From Paratissierella segnis (GTDB lineage: Bacteria; Bacillota; Clostridia; Tissierellales; Tissierellaceae), in contig NZ_JACRTG010000016.1 of NCBI RefSeq assembly GCF_014385195.1, positions 62,001 to 126,000 of the forward strand: a DNA stretch of 64,000 nt. The letters are read 5' to 3'. A program made the translations under genes and the position numbers. The notes beneath the pieces were generated by a model. That model was not told the origin of the DNA, searched no databases, and saw nothing but the letters and a program-made list of their open reading frames with translations. Of this stretch, positions 36,801-45,867 are shown one piece after another (the first letter of the stretch is position 1; each line of letters starts with the position of its first letter).

Positions 36801-37148
36801 CAGAACCCCCTATTTCCTTACTATATGGTCTATATCACAGATGACGGAGAGGTACAGCTATCCTTCCTTCATGCCAAGAAGATATTAGACTACTATAAAA
36901 AGCTATGCTCAGGTAAAGACGACGTGTTAAAAGAACTGGTAGAGGAATTTAACAAAGAAACCAATGATGGTCGAAATATGAAGCATTATTCGGACTTATT
37001 GGAAGCTTCCATTGAAAACCTAATAGGTAAGAAGCAAGACATTGGAGTAGCCAGTCTTTTCTCTAAAGGTGGTACTACAATGCAGAGAAGTCTATTTGAC
37101 GGAATAGAGGACTTTGAACTAATCACATTCTTAGTCTTGAAAAGTTAA
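33879..37148 (+). CDS. PLD-like/SNF2 helicase of extended type III R-M system
   Basis: 1089 aa. Residues 10-200 form a phospholipase-D-like domain (LSVISAYFTIYAYAELKKEL ... NGTVDFTSDGLG), without a clear HxK. A SNF2-type superfamily 2 motor follows: Walker A ADSVGLGKTFTAL (near 270), VVIDESHNFRN (near 357), MLSATPVNNKMND, and motif VI IIQRFGRIDRIGSQND (near 818). The last 200 residues are unassigned. It is the first large gene of an operon with DUF4391, Mod and Res. It might translocate DNA or remodel the Mod-Res complex. This subunit is not part of classical type III systems. Confidence 0.82.
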   Translation: MKPPKVLDNKKHRVVDELKEELNKGSKLSVISAYFTIYAYAELKKELSKIDNMRFIFTEPTFVHKDQELIREYYIERNPEKKMSGNEFEIKLRNEMKQAAIAKECAQWLEKKAEIKSLRQANPAQPRLVYIENPEDNVSINGTVDFTSDGLGITPSNRLDSNMCLYGKDYTISFLQTFNELWEDGTAVQDVKDKVLEQMRILYKENTPEFIYFVTLYNIFNNYLDELTEDNIVKSRTGFKETLVWNKLYKFQKDGVMGAIDKIEKYNGCIIADSVGLGKTFTALAVIKYYELRNDRVLVIVPKKLRENWTVYTMNDKRNIFSGDRFNYDVLNHTDLSRTSGYSGEINLATLNWSNYDLVVIDESHNFRNNPPVKGRITRYERFMNDIIKAGVKTKVLMLSATPVNNKMNDIKNQIAFITEGKNDAFVSVGLDNLELILRKAQTVFNRWSELPDPERTTESFVNMMDLDYFKLLDTVTIARSRKHIEKYYNLEEIGKFPTRLTPENRYPIIDTENEFPPIEEINRLIKKLTLCVYSPLGYVLPEKRVAYEKKYDMTVGTNNSVFRQTDREQSLVGLMRVGILKRMESSINSFALTVENILYKIDKTLEAIEQSRLDYDAEMDISDIDIDDPEYDNLMFGNNVKVLLQDMDLIKWKQDLLSDKDKLETILLEAINVTPDRDAKLIELRTLIENKIKNPINHDNRKVVIFTAFADTAKYLYKHLSEKFANRGIYSAIVTGSGDNHSTLLIPKELRRTVKMTDINTVLTLFSPISKECSKVYPEVNEYIDILIATDCISEGQNLQDCDYLVNYDIHWNPVRIIQRFGRIDRIGSQNDYIKLVNFWPTKDLDEYINLQQRVKGRMVLLDISATGEENVIENNPSKEMKDLEYRKKQLKKLQNEVVDLEDISGAISITDLTFNDFKIELMEYMKTNRKLLDEAPNGMYAVAKIDESISDIVKPGVIFTLRQVKGKEQSKEQNPLFPYYMVYITDDGEVQLSFLHAKKILDYYKKLCSGKDDVLKELVEEFNKETNDGRNMKHYSDLLEASIENLIGKKQDIGVASLFSKGGTTMQRSLFDGIEDFELITFLVLKS

Positions 37149-37159
37149 GGGGTGAAGCT

Positions 37160-37885
37160 ATGGATACTTACGATTTTCTTAATATACCTGATAGCTGCTT
37201 TATTGGTAACACTATTTACAAAAAGCTATTTTATGAAAATGCTGATTTGTCTACCAGTGATAAATCCTTATTTACAGATACTATAAGCAAGATAACTTGG
37301 ATCTACTGCCTTAAACCTGAAACTATAAATATACCAGCCTATAAGGATGAAGTCCGAGATTATCCTGAGATTGAAGTGATAGAAGTCCTTGTGCATAAAG
37401 ATTATAAGCTTAAAAGAATTGCAGAAATCATTATGAGGACTATCCCCTACCCCATGCTACTTGTTTTTAAGTGGGAAGATGAGAAACAACTATATGTAGC
37501 CCACCAAAGGGTAAGCCAAAGTGACAGTAGTAGAAACACTATTGAGGAGTTTATATCCACTGACTGGCTAGAGAGTGATAGTGCTTTATTCGCTAAGCTT
37601 GATATAAAGCAAATGAGGTTTACAAACTTCTATGCACTTTATAGTGATATTGTTGATACTATCAGTATTTATAACCTATCAACTATTATACCGACGGATG
37701 ATAATATAACAGGTGCAGAGGCAAGAGAACTCTCAGCTAAAATAGAGGACATAGAACAAGAAATAACTAGCTTACGAGCTAGGCTGAAAAAAGAAAGCCA
37801 GTTTAACCGCAAGATGGAACTAAATATTGAAATAAAAAGATTGGAGCAGAACAAAAATAAATTGCTTGGAGGAGATAGAGTATGA
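37160..37885 (+). CDS. DUF4391 protein
   Basis: 241 aa. The DUF4391 pattern is seen in FLNIPDSCFIGNTIYKKLFYENA, the KITWIYCLKPETINIP block and EIEVIEVLVHKD. The last 55 residues form a coiled coil (IEDIEQEITSLRARLKKESQ ...), suited to contact another subunit. It sits between the helicase and mod, with a four-base overlap with mod. Biochemical role unknown; it is a regular neighbour of such helicase/Mod/Res sets. Confidence 0.75.
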   Translation: MDTYDFLNIPDSCFIGNTIYKKLFYENADLSTSDKSLFTDTISKITWIYCLKPETINIPAYKDEVRDYPEIEVIEVLVHKDYKLKRIAEIIMRTIPYPMLLVFKWEDEKQLYVAHQRVSQSDSSRNTIEEFISTDWLESDSALFAKLDIKQMRFTNFYALYSDIVDTISIYNLSTIIPTDDNITGAEARELSAKIEDIEQEITSLRARLKKESQFNRKMELNIEIKRLEQNKNKLLGGDRV

Positions 37886-39798
37886 AGATAACAAGTTTAG
37901 ACGGTAAGACCCCTGATATAGCAGAGGAGAACATTCAGAAGTTAAGACAAATATTCCCTGACGTATTTACTGAGGACAAGGTTGACTTTGAAAAACTACA
38001 GCAGGTACTAGGTGACTATGTAGAAGATGGCAAGGAGCGTTATAACTTTACTTGGAATGGTAAAGGACGAGCCTTGCGTTTATCCCAAACCCCTTCACTA
38101 GGAACTCTTAGACCATGTAAAGAGGAAAGTAAGGACTGGGAAACGACCCAGAACCTTTACATAGAAGGAGATAACCTTGAGGTGCTTAAGCTTTTACAAA
38201 AGAGCTACCATAGCAAGGTTAAAATGATATATTGCGACCCGCCCTACAACACTGGAAAAGACTTTGTTTACAAGGATGATTTTCATGATAGTCTTGAGAA
38301 CTATAAGAAAATCACTGGACAAGTCGACAGTGAAGGCAATAGAGTAAGTACAAATACAGAAGCAAGTGGTCGCTATCATACGGATTGGCTGAATATGATG
38401 TATCCAAGACTAAGGCTTGCAAGGAATTTGCTTACAGATGATGGAGTTATTTTTATTAGTATTGACGATAATGAAGTTGATAACCTAAAGAAGATTTGTA
38501 ATGAGGTGTTTGGGGAAGATAATTTTATTGCACAATTTGTTTGGATAAAAAAGAAAAAAGGAAGTCATTTATCGAAAACAACAAGAAGTATGACAGAATA
38601 TATTCTTTGTTATTCTAAATTTATTGAAAGTATTGAGTTATATGGAGAAGATGCTTATAGTGATAAACAACAACCATTGGCCAAAAGAACAAACTCAGTG
38701 AAACAGCTCACATTCCCTAAAAATGTTGTAAAGACAACATTGAGTGATGGAGTATATGAAGCTGATAAATATGGAGAAGGAACATCAGCATTAATATTTA
38801 AGAAAGATATCATCGTGTCAAATGGGATGGTAAACTCAGAAATAGTAGTTGATGGACCATTTGTTTGGACACAAACTAAATTGGATGAGGAATTAATGAA
38901 TGGCACTATTGCTAATTTATCTAGTAAATTTGGGTTTAATGTCCTGCGTTCAGACCAAAGTGAAAAAATAAAAAGGCCGTCTACATTGATTGATAGCAAG
39001 ATAAACGTTGGTACTAATGAAGACGCATATAAGGAAGCTATAGAACTTTTCGGTCAGGAAGGTATTATGAGTTATCCAAAACCCCTTTCGCTTATCAAGT
39101 TTTTAATAAATACAATAACATACTTTGATAAAGATGCTATAGTCCTTGATTTCTTCTCCGGCTCCTCCACCACAGCTCACGCCGTAATGCAACTTAACGC
39201 TGAAGACGGCGGCAACCGTAAGTTTATTATGGTCCAACTTCCAGAACCAACAGAAGAAAAAGACGAAGCTTATAAAGCTGGTTATATGAATATCTGTGAG
39301 ATAGGCAAGGAGCGTATTCGTCGTGCAGGTGAAAAAATCAAAGAAGAAAACAAAGATAAAGAGAATATAGAAAACCTTGATATTGGCTTTAAGGTGTTAA
39401 AACTTGACACTTCCAATATCCGTAAATGGCAACCAGACTACGATAACTTAGAGCAATCTTTATTGGATTATGTAGATAACTATATGGAAGGTAGGACAGA
39501 GCTGGATGTAGTCTATGAGATAATGCTTAAATACGGTCTTGACCTAACCTATCCAGTTAATGAATTTACTCTTGCACAGAAGAAAGTTTATTCTATTGGC
39601 TTTGGTATGCTTATGATTTGTCTTGATGACGAGATTACAACAGAAGTTGCTAGGGGGATTTTAGCAAAAGCAAAGGAACTATCACCTGAAAGCACCAGAG
39701 TTGTATTTAAGGATAATGGGTTTAAGACAGACAGCAACAAGACCAATATCAAGGAGATACTTAAAGCTGGCGGAATTGAAGAATTTATCACAATATAG
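37882..39798 (+). CDS. mod: type III DNA N6-adenine methyltransferase Mod
   Basis: 638-aa modification subunit. Motif IV MIYCDPPYNTGKDFVY (near 118) precedes motif I LDFFSGSSTTAHAVM (near 423), the beta-class order of Mod proteins. The region between (about 200-370) is the target-recognition domain and will decide the site. The protein methylates one strand of an asymmetric site and guides Res. It overlaps DUF4391 by four bases and precedes res by 15 bases. No phase-variable repeat tract is seen in it. Confidence 0.9.
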   Translation: MKITSLDGKTPDIAEENIQKLRQIFPDVFTEDKVDFEKLQQVLGDYVEDGKERYNFTWNGKGRALRLSQTPSLGTLRPCKEESKDWETTQNLYIEGDNLEVLKLLQKSYHSKVKMIYCDPPYNTGKDFVYKDDFHDSLENYKKITGQVDSEGNRVSTNTEASGRYHTDWLNMMYPRLRLARNLLTDDGVIFISIDDNEVDNLKKICNEVFGEDNFIAQFVWIKKKKGSHLSKTTRSMTEYILCYSKFIESIELYGEDAYSDKQQPLAKRTNSVKQLTFPKNVVKTTLSDGVYEADKYGEGTSALIFKKDIIVSNGMVNSEIVVDGPFVWTQTKLDEELMNGTIANLSSKFGFNVLRSDQSEKIKRPSTLIDSKINVGTNEDAYKEAIELFGQEGIMSYPKPLSLIKFLINTITYFDKDAIVLDFFSGSSTTAHAVMQLNAEDGGNRKFIMVQLPEPTEEKDEAYKAGYMNICEIGKERIRRAGEKIKEENKDKENIENLDIGFKVLKLDTSNIRKWQPDYDNLEQSLLDYVDNYMEGRTELDVVYEIMLKYGLDLTYPVNEFTLAQKKVYSIGFGMLMICLDDEITTEVARGILAKAKELSPESTRVVFKDNGFKTDSNKTNIKEILKAGGIEEFITI

Positions 39799-39813
39799 GG
39801 AGGTATGGACTAA

Positions 39814-42786
39814 ATGAAACTACAATTTGATAAAAATTTAGAATATCAGCACCAAGCCATAGCCTCCATTGTTGATTTGTTTAGAGGTCAAACCCCTATG
39901 CAGACAAATTTTACAGTAGCACCCTATAGTGGACAAATAGGCTTGTATGATAGTACCAATGGCATTGGTAACAGGCTTGAACTTGATGAAGAAGAAATAC
40001 TAAAAAACCTACAAGACATTCAGCTTAGGAATGGCCTGCCACAAACAAAGAGCCTAAAGGCTGGAAAGTATGACTTTGATATAGATATGGAGACGGGTAC
40101 AGGTAAGACTTATGTCTATCTGCGTACAATACTTGAGCTACATAAAAACTATGGATTCTCCAAGTTTATTATTGTTGTTCCTAGCATTGCCATTAAAGAA
40201 GGTGTTTACAAGTCTTTGCAGATTACAAAAGACCATTTTAATGATTTATTTGATAATACAATATATAACTATTTTGTCTATGATAGTGGTAAGCTGGAGC
40301 AGGTCAGAAGCTTTGCAGTAAGCGATAATATAGAGATTATGGTTATCAATATAGACGCTTTTAGAAGGAGTTTCACTGACCCAACTAAAGAAAATAAAGC
40401 CAATATCATTCATAGACCTAATGATAGATTAAACGGTATGAAGCCCATTGAACTTATACAGGAAACAAGACCCTTTGTTATTATAGACGAACCACAATCG
40501 GTAGATACTACTCCTAAGTCTAAGGAAGCCATTAAGTCACTAAACCCTTTATGTACTTTAAGATATTCTGCTACCCATGTAGAGAAGCATAATCTTGTCT
40601 ATAAGCTGGATGCAGTAGACTCTTATAATTTAGAACTTGTTAAGCAGATTGAGGTAGCAGGCTTTGAAACCAAGGACTACCACAATAAGGCATACTTGAA
40701 GCTTTTATCCGTAAACAATAAGAAGTCCCCTATAACAGCAAGAATAGAGCTAGATGTTAAAGATAATAAAGGCGTAGTTAAGCGTAAACCAGTGGTAGTA
40801 AGACAAGGCGATGATCTTTATGACAAGTCTAAAGGTCGTGATGTCTACGAAGGATATATTGTCAATGAGATTTATTGTGAAGAAGGAAATGAATATGTTG
40901 ATTTTACAAGCAAATCAGATATTTTACGCATAGGAAAGCCAGTTGGTGATGTAGATGATTTAGCTATAAAGGAGCAACAGATAAGGAAAACAATAGAGGA
41001 ACACTTAAATAAGGAACTGGTATTAAATAAGCAAGGGATTAAGGTATTAAGTCTTTTCTTTATAGACCGTGTTGCTAACTATCGCTATTATGATGAGGAT
41101 GGCAATCCTCAAAAGGGTATCTATGCAGAACTATTTGAGAAACATTATACTGATCTTATTAAAAAGCCTAAGTATAATACCCTATTTAAGGATATTGATT
41201 TAGATACTGCTGCTGAAGAGGTCCATAATGGGTATTTTTCAGCTGATAGAAAAGGTGTTTTAAAGGATACCAGTGGGAAGACACTGGCTGACGAGGATGC
41301 CTACAACTTGATTATGAAAGACAAGGAACGCTTACTATCCTTTGATACTAAGCTTAGGTTTATCTTCTCCCACTCAGCACTTCGTGAGGGTTGGGATAAC
41401 CCTAATGTGTTCCAGATATGTACTCTTAATGAAACTAAGAGTGAGGTAAAAAAGCGTCAAGAGATTGGGCGTGGGCTACGCCTTGCCGTGAATCAAGACG
41501 GTGAACGTCAACATGGCTTTTCAATAAATACCCTAACAGTGATGGCTAACGAAAGCTACGAGGACTTTGCTGAGGCCCTACAAAAAGAATACGAAACTGA
41601 AACAGGTATCAAGTTTGGTATAGTGGAAAGTCATTTATTCGCCAACATCCCAGTAAAGCAGGATGATGGAAGTGAGAAATACTTAGGACAAAAGGCTTCA
41701 GAAGCTATCTATAAACAGTTCTTAGACAATGGATATATTGATGAGGCAGGAAAGGTACAAGATGAGCTAAAGATTGCCATAAAGAATAATGACATAAAGA
41801 TATCTGAAGAATTTGAACCTGTAAAAGTAGAGATTACAGCTCTTGCAAGAAAAGTTTGTAGTACTCTTAATATTAAGAATAATAGCGATAAAAAGAGCAT
41901 CAAGCTGAATAAACAGGTTTACCTTGACCCTGAGTTCAAGGATTTATGGGATAGGATTAAGTACAAGACCACCTATTCTGTAGACTTTGACAGCGAAAAG
42001 CTAATAGACGAATGTTGCAAAGAAATGCAGACCAGCCTATCTGTAAGCTCTGCAAAGCTTATATATACCAAAGCTGGGCTTGATATAAGTGCTGGTGGTG
42101 TAGTAGCTGAGGAATCAGATAGATATGCAGTAGGATTGAATAACCTACAGGAAAATATACCGGATATTATTGCCTATTTGCAGAATGAAACTAATCTAAC
42201 AAGGAAAACTATTGTGGAGATACTATTAAAAAGCAAGACTATTGACTTGTTCAAGAAAAATCCTCAAAGGTATATGGAGCAGGTAGTCCAGATAATATCA
42301 GCTAAAATGAGGCATATGATAGTTGATGGTATTAAATACACCAAGATAGGTGACGACGAGTATTATGCTCAAGAACTCTTTGAAACAGAGGAGCTTACAG
42401 GCTACTTATCCAAGAATATGATAGAAAGCAAGAAGTCTGTATATGAGTATGTAGTCTATGATAGTGCTAACGAAGAAAGCTTTGCTACCAGTTTTGAGAA
42501 CAATAAAAACATTAAGCTCTACGCAAAGTTGCCTAACTGGTTTACTATTGCAACCCCATTAGGTACTTATAACCCTGACTGGGTAGTGCTTATTGAAATA
42601 GACGGCAAGGATAAGCTCTACTTTGTATTGGAAACCAAGGCTGATATTATGTTTGATGCTCTAAGACCATTGGAAAGTGCTAAAATTAAATGTGGAAGGA
42701 AACACTTTGAGGCTCTAGGCAATGAAGTAGCCTTTGACGATATAGATAGCTTTGAAGAATTTATAGAGGAACAAGTAGTTTTATAG
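39814..42786 (+). CDS. res: type III restriction endonuclease Res
   Basis: 990-aa restriction subunit. Motor motifs: Walker A METGTGKTYVYLR (near 93), FVIIDEPQSVD (near 225), HSALREGWDNPNVFQIC (near 520) and QEIGRGLRLAV (near 550). The C-terminal nuclease has NPDWVVLIEID ... FVLETKAD (PD-ExK type, near 920-942). It needs Mod for target recognition and ATP for movement. RBS GGGAGG precedes ATG 39814. The frame is intact throughout, so the system looks functional. Confidence 0.92.
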   Translation: MKLQFDKNLEYQHQAIASIVDLFRGQTPMQTNFTVAPYSGQIGLYDSTNGIGNRLELDEEEILKNLQDIQLRNGLPQTKSLKAGKYDFDIDMETGTGKTYVYLRTILELHKNYGFSKFIIVVPSIAIKEGVYKSLQITKDHFNDLFDNTIYNYFVYDSGKLEQVRSFAVSDNIEIMVINIDAFRRSFTDPTKENKANIIHRPNDRLNGMKPIELIQETRPFVIIDEPQSVDTTPKSKEAIKSLNPLCTLRYSATHVEKHNLVYKLDAVDSYNLELVKQIEVAGFETKDYHNKAYLKLLSVNNKKSPITARIELDVKDNKGVVKRKPVVVRQGDDLYDKSKGRDVYEGYIVNEIYCEEGNEYVDFTSKSDILRIGKPVGDVDDLAIKEQQIRKTIEEHLNKELVLNKQGIKVLSLFFIDRVANYRYYDEDGNPQKGIYAELFEKHYTDLIKKPKYNTLFKDIDLDTAAEEVHNGYFSADRKGVLKDTSGKTLADEDAYNLIMKDKERLLSFDTKLRFIFSHSALREGWDNPNVFQICTLNETKSEVKKRQEIGRGLRLAVNQDGERQHGFSINTLTVMANESYEDFAEALQKEYETETGIKFGIVESHLFANIPVKQDDGSEKYLGQKASEAIYKQFLDNGYIDEAGKVQDELKIAIKNNDIKISEEFEPVKVEITALARKVCSTLNIKNNSDKKSIKLNKQVYLDPEFKDLWDRIKYKTTYSVDFDSEKLIDECCKEMQTSLSVSSAKLIYTKAGLDISAGGVVAEESDRYAVGLNNLQENIPDIIAYLQNETNLTRKTIVEILLKSKTIDLFKKNPQRYMEQVVQIISAKMRHMIVDGIKYTKIGDDEYYAQELFETEELTGYLSKNMIESKKSVYEYVVYDSANEESFATSFENNKNIKLYAKLPNWFTIATPLGTYNPDWVVLIEIDGKDKLYFVLETKADIMFDALRPLESAKIKCGRKHFEALGNEVAFDDIDSFEEFIEEQVVL

Positions 42787-42990
42787 TTATATGTGATAGG
42801 CAAAAAATCTTGTCTTCTACCCATTCTCTTAATGAGTTTTAATAAATTTTAAAATTTTTTCTATTTAATTTTGAAGAATAAATATATATGCTTAAGTTTT
42901 AGAATTATGTAGATTAGTGCACAAAAAATTTAAGCTATAAAGATTTTATGGTTAATATTTTGGAATATACAATCGAGTAGTAGAAATGTA

Positions 42991-43030
42991 GGTCTTGTGG
43001 ATAATTTGGTTTTTAATTATCAACAAGACC
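42991..43030. terminator. bidirectional terminator between res and mobC
   Basis: GGTCTTGTGGATAATT pairs with AATTATCAACAAGACC around an eight-base T-rich loop. It lies between two converging genes, so it probably ends both transcripts. The rest of 42787-43136 is AT-rich and without a gene. Confidence 0.6.
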
Positions 43031-43136
43031 CATATTTATTAGTTATCTATTAAAGTTTTTTTGTAATTATTGTATATATCAGTTTCATCTATTTTTGGAG
43101 AATATTTGAAGAAGATTTTTAATTATACTCAGTTGT

Positions 43137-43490
43137 TTACATAAACTTATTAATATATTTTCTAGATAAAATATTTTGGATTCTTATTATCTCCTTCGAT
43201 ATATCATCATTCTCCTTTTTAAGATCTTCTATATCTTCTCTATATATTATGCCTGTACTATTAACTCTCTTTGCAATTTGATTGATGTTATTTGAATTCT
43301 TTCCTATAAGAGTTTGTAGCCTTCTAAAGACATTCATATCAATTACAAATATAGGGGCTTCAAGCACACATTTTCTAATAAAATGTCCCATTGATTTTGA
43401 TTTACTCATTGTAAGTTTCTTCTTAAAAAGTTCTTTTTCTTCTGTTGTCAACTTAATTTCAAGACGTTCATTCCTAAATCTATTTGCCAT
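43137..43490 (-). CDS. mobC: MobC-like relaxosome protein
   Basis: 117 aa on the minus strand. The N-terminal ribbon-helix-helix (NERLEIKLTTEEKELFKKK) and the later FRRLQTLIGKNSNNINQIAKRVNSTG are hallmarks of MobC/BMC proteins that assist relaxases at oriT. The RBS AGGAGGATTC lies just upstream of its ATG. No relaxase gene is in the window, so the element would depend on another plasmid or element, or has lost it. The structured DNA upstream is the candidate oriT. Confidence 0.83.
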   Translation of the reverse strand: MANRFRNERLEIKLTTEEKELFKKKLTMSKSKSMGHFIRKCVLEAPIFVIDMNVFRRLQTLIGKNSNNINQIAKRVNSTGIIYREDIEDLKKENDDISKEIIRIQNILSRKYINKFM

Positions 43491-43527
43491 ATGAATCCTC
43501 CTTTTCTTTTATATTTATAACAGGGTA

Positions 43528-43640
43528 TTAGGGGTGACCCCTAAATCATTCCGATAGGAACAAGTAGAAAATTGAATAAAAAGAAGCGAGCCTAAAAAGG
43601 TCCGCTTCATCAATTTTCTCGTAAGTGTCCGTACACTTAC
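43528..43640. other. candidate oriT: three nested hairpins upstream of mobC
   Basis: Three inverted repeats in 113 bases. TTAGGGGT-G-ACCCCTAA is at 43528-43544. A long two-part stem has outer arms AGAAAATTGA/TCAATTTTCT (43566-43619) and inner arms GAAGCG/CGCTTC. GTAAGTG-TCCGTA-CACTTAC is at 43621-43640. This is typical of the structured DNA recognised by MobC and a relaxase. The nick site cannot be set from sequence alone. Confidence 0.55.
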
Positions 43641-43900
43641 TGTGCTTGCTATTAAAGTTATTTTAAAAGCAGACATTAAGCTAAGTATTTGATTTATATA
43701 TCAATATTACCGCACTATGGAGAAAATGTCAGCGTAGATTAGCCGCTTTCTCTGTGCCCATTTTTTATTTAATCTTTTCAAAAACTTTTTAAAATAGCGA
43801 ATCAAGATGGTCATATTTTCACTGTTATATATAGGAGGACTTAAGTAAACCTATGAAAACAAAGAAAGTCTTGGTGGCAGTTTTAAAGGAGGAAGAATAG
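43641..43900. other. spacer between oriT candidate and SHOCT gene
   Basis: No full gene. A 15-codon frame (MKTKKVLVAVLKEEE) at 43854 ends in the ribosome binding site of the SHOCT gene and could be a leader coupled to it. Confidence 0.35.
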
Positions 43901-44044
43901 ATGAATGGCATATTAGAATATAGCATCCAGCTTGCTATGCTCAGGCAATTATTAAGTGAAAAGCTAATAAATAAACAAGAATATTTTAAGATTAAAAAAC
44001 TTCTTATGGAAAAATATAAGATCTCTTCAGATTTGACCTGCTAA
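43901..44044 (+). CDS. SHOCT-type small protein
   Basis: 47-aa protein after the strong site AAAGGAGG. Its core (YSIQLAMLRQLLSEKLINKQEYFKIKKLL) is the SHOCT pattern: a short C-terminal oligomerisation helix pair. Such proteins are regular neighbours of large serine recombinases in clostridial elements. Sixty bases later the recombinase gene starts, so the two are probably cotranscribed. A role in recombinase assembly or control is a guess. Confidence 0.65.
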   Translation: MNGILEYSIQLAMLRQLLSEKLINKQEYFKIKKLLMEKYKISSDLTC

Positions 44045-44103
44045 ATTTAACTAGTCGCGGTAAAATAGGATTGTATAGAGAAATACAAAAGTGAGGTGAG
44101 ATT

Positions 44104-45867
44104 ATGAAGAAGGTTGAAGTTATTAAAGGTGAAGGTATTTTAGGTGTCGGAAGAAATGGTGCAGAGATAAATTTAAAAAGAGTAGCAGCTTATTGTAGAG
44201 TAAGTACCGATAGTGAAGATCAGCTTCAAAGTTATCATTCCCAGGTCAAATATTATACAGAATTGATCAATGAAAATTCTGACTGGACCATGGCTGGAGT
44301 CTATGCTGATGAAGCTATTACTGGCACTCAAATAGATAAAAGACTTGATTTTCAAAGACTTATAAATGATTGTATGAATGGAGATATAGACATGGTAATT
44401 ACAAAATCTATATCTAGATTTGCTAGAAATACCTTGGACACTTTAAAGTATGTAAGACATCTAAAAGAAATCAATGTAGCAGTATTCTTTGAAGAAGAAA
44501 ACATCAATACCTTAACCATGGATGGTGAACTACTTCTGGTTATACTTAGCTCTGTTGCCCAGCAGGAAGTTGAAAATATTTCGGCTAATGTAAAAAAAGG
44601 TTTGAAGATGAAAATGCAAAGAGGAGAGCTGGTTGGTTTTCATGGATGTTTAGGCTATGATTATGATAAGGAAAGTAAAACCATATCCATAAATGAAGAT
44701 GAGGCTGAAATAGTAAAATATATCTTCAGGAGATACTTAGAAGGGGCAGGGGGAAGTGTAATATGCAGAGAATTAGAAAACCTTGGCTACAGATCTCCTA
44801 GAGGCTCTAGTGAGTGGTCAGCGACCACTGTACTGGGAATTATAAAGAATGAAAAATATAAAGGGGATCTTCTGATGGGAAAAACTTTTACAGTAGACCC
44901 TATTACTAAAAGAAGACTAGATAATTTTGGTGAAGAAGACAAATTTTATATAAAGGAACATCATGAGCCAATTATAAGTGAAGATGATTTTGATAAAGCC
45001 CAGGTAATTAGACTTAAGAGAGCCAAGAATAGAAATACCGTCAAATCAAAAGATGGAAAGAGGGAAAAGTTTAGTAGAAAATATGCTTTTTCTTGCCTAC
45101 TGGAATGTGGATTCTGCGGTTCAAATTTGTCCAGAAGAACATGGCACAGTAACTCACAATATAATAAGGTCATCTGGCAATGTGTAACCGGAACTAAAAA
45201 AGGTAAGAAATATTGTCCCAATAGCAAAGGTATAGAGGAAATAGCAATAGAGAAGGCTTTTCTAGAGAGCTATAGGCAGCTTACTTCAAACAATAAGGAT
45301 ATTGTAAATAAGTTCTTAGAATTAATAGAATCAACCTTAAATGATAATACACTAGAAAAAAGTATTAAGAAATTAGAAAGAGAAATAGCTAAAATTTCAA
45401 ACAAACAAAATTCTTTAGTTGACTTAAGATTAGAAGAAAAAATAGATAGTGAGCTATATGAACAGAAATATGTATCTCTACAGAATAAATATTCAGAGAA
45501 AAGCAAAGAAAAAGAAGCTCTGGAATTTAACTTAAAAAATAATAATGAAATAAAGAGTAGGATGAAGAACTTTAAATCCATACTGGAAAGAAAGGAAGTC
45601 CTAAAAGACTTTGATAGGTATGTATTTGAAAGTATAGTAGAAAAAGTTATTGTGGGGGAGATAGATGAGGATGGCAAGATAGACCCATATAAGCTTACCT
45701 TTGTATATAAGACTGGCTTTAAAGATGGATTAAATGGAAAAGACTTTAAATCTCCTAGAAAAAATGTAAAGAAAAAAACTATAGGGAAAGACTCTGCTGA
45801 ATTGTCTTTCTATGCTAGTAACCATGTAAACAAATCATATTCCCATAGTAGTGATGACACACGTTGA
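44104..45867 (+). CDS. large serine recombinase (integrase)
   Basis: 587 aa, full length. Catalytic domain with Ser34 in AAYCRVSTDSEDQ, ITKSISRFARNTLD and QQEVENISANVKKG. Recombinase domain with IVKYIFRRYLEGAGG and VLGIIKNEKYKGDLLMGKTFTVD. Zinc ribbon CGFCGSNLSRRT ... WQC ... CPN, then a coiled coil (KLEREIAKISNKQNSLVDLRLEEK) and a C-terminal tail. It cuts attP and attB at a two-base core. Its stop codon lies inside the att-like sequence at 45850-45901, so the gene abuts the right end of its element, as is usual. Confidence 0.92.
   Translation: MKKVEVIKGEGILGVGRNGAEINLKRVAAYCRVSTDSEDQLQSYHSQVKYYTELINENSDWTMAGVYADEAITGTQIDKRLDFQRLINDCMNGDIDMVITKSISRFARNTLDTLKYVRHLKEINVAVFFEEENINTLTMDGELLLVILSSVAQQEVENISANVKKGLKMKMQRGELVGFHGCLGYDYDKESKTISINEDEAEIVKYIFRRYLEGAGGSVICRELENLGYRSPRGSSEWSATTVLGIIKNEKYKGDLLMGKTFTVDPITKRRLDNFGEEDKFYIKEHHEPIISEDDFDKAQVIRLKRAKNRNTVKSKDGKREKFSRKYAFSCLLECGFCGSNLSRRTWHSNSQYNKVIWQCVTGTKKGKKYCPNSKGIEEIAIEKAFLESYRQLTSNNKDIVNKFLELIESTLNDNTLEKSIKKLEREIAKISNKQNSLVDLRLEEKIDSELYEQKYVSLQNKYSEKSKEKEALEFNLKNNNEIKSRMKNFKSILERKEVLKDFDRYVFESIVEKVIVGEIDEDGKIDPYKLTFVYKTGFKDGLNGKDFKSPRKNVKKKTIGKDSAELSFYASNHVNKSYSHSSDDTR

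Noticed and set aside
40112..40321. Frame inside res on the same strand
   Set aside because: Out-of-frame shadow within a continuous, motif-rich restriction gene.
44104..45867. The recombinase as a phage integrase of a prophage
   Set aside because: No capsid, terminase, portal or lysis genes are present; neighbours (mobC, SHOCT) point to a mobilizable element.
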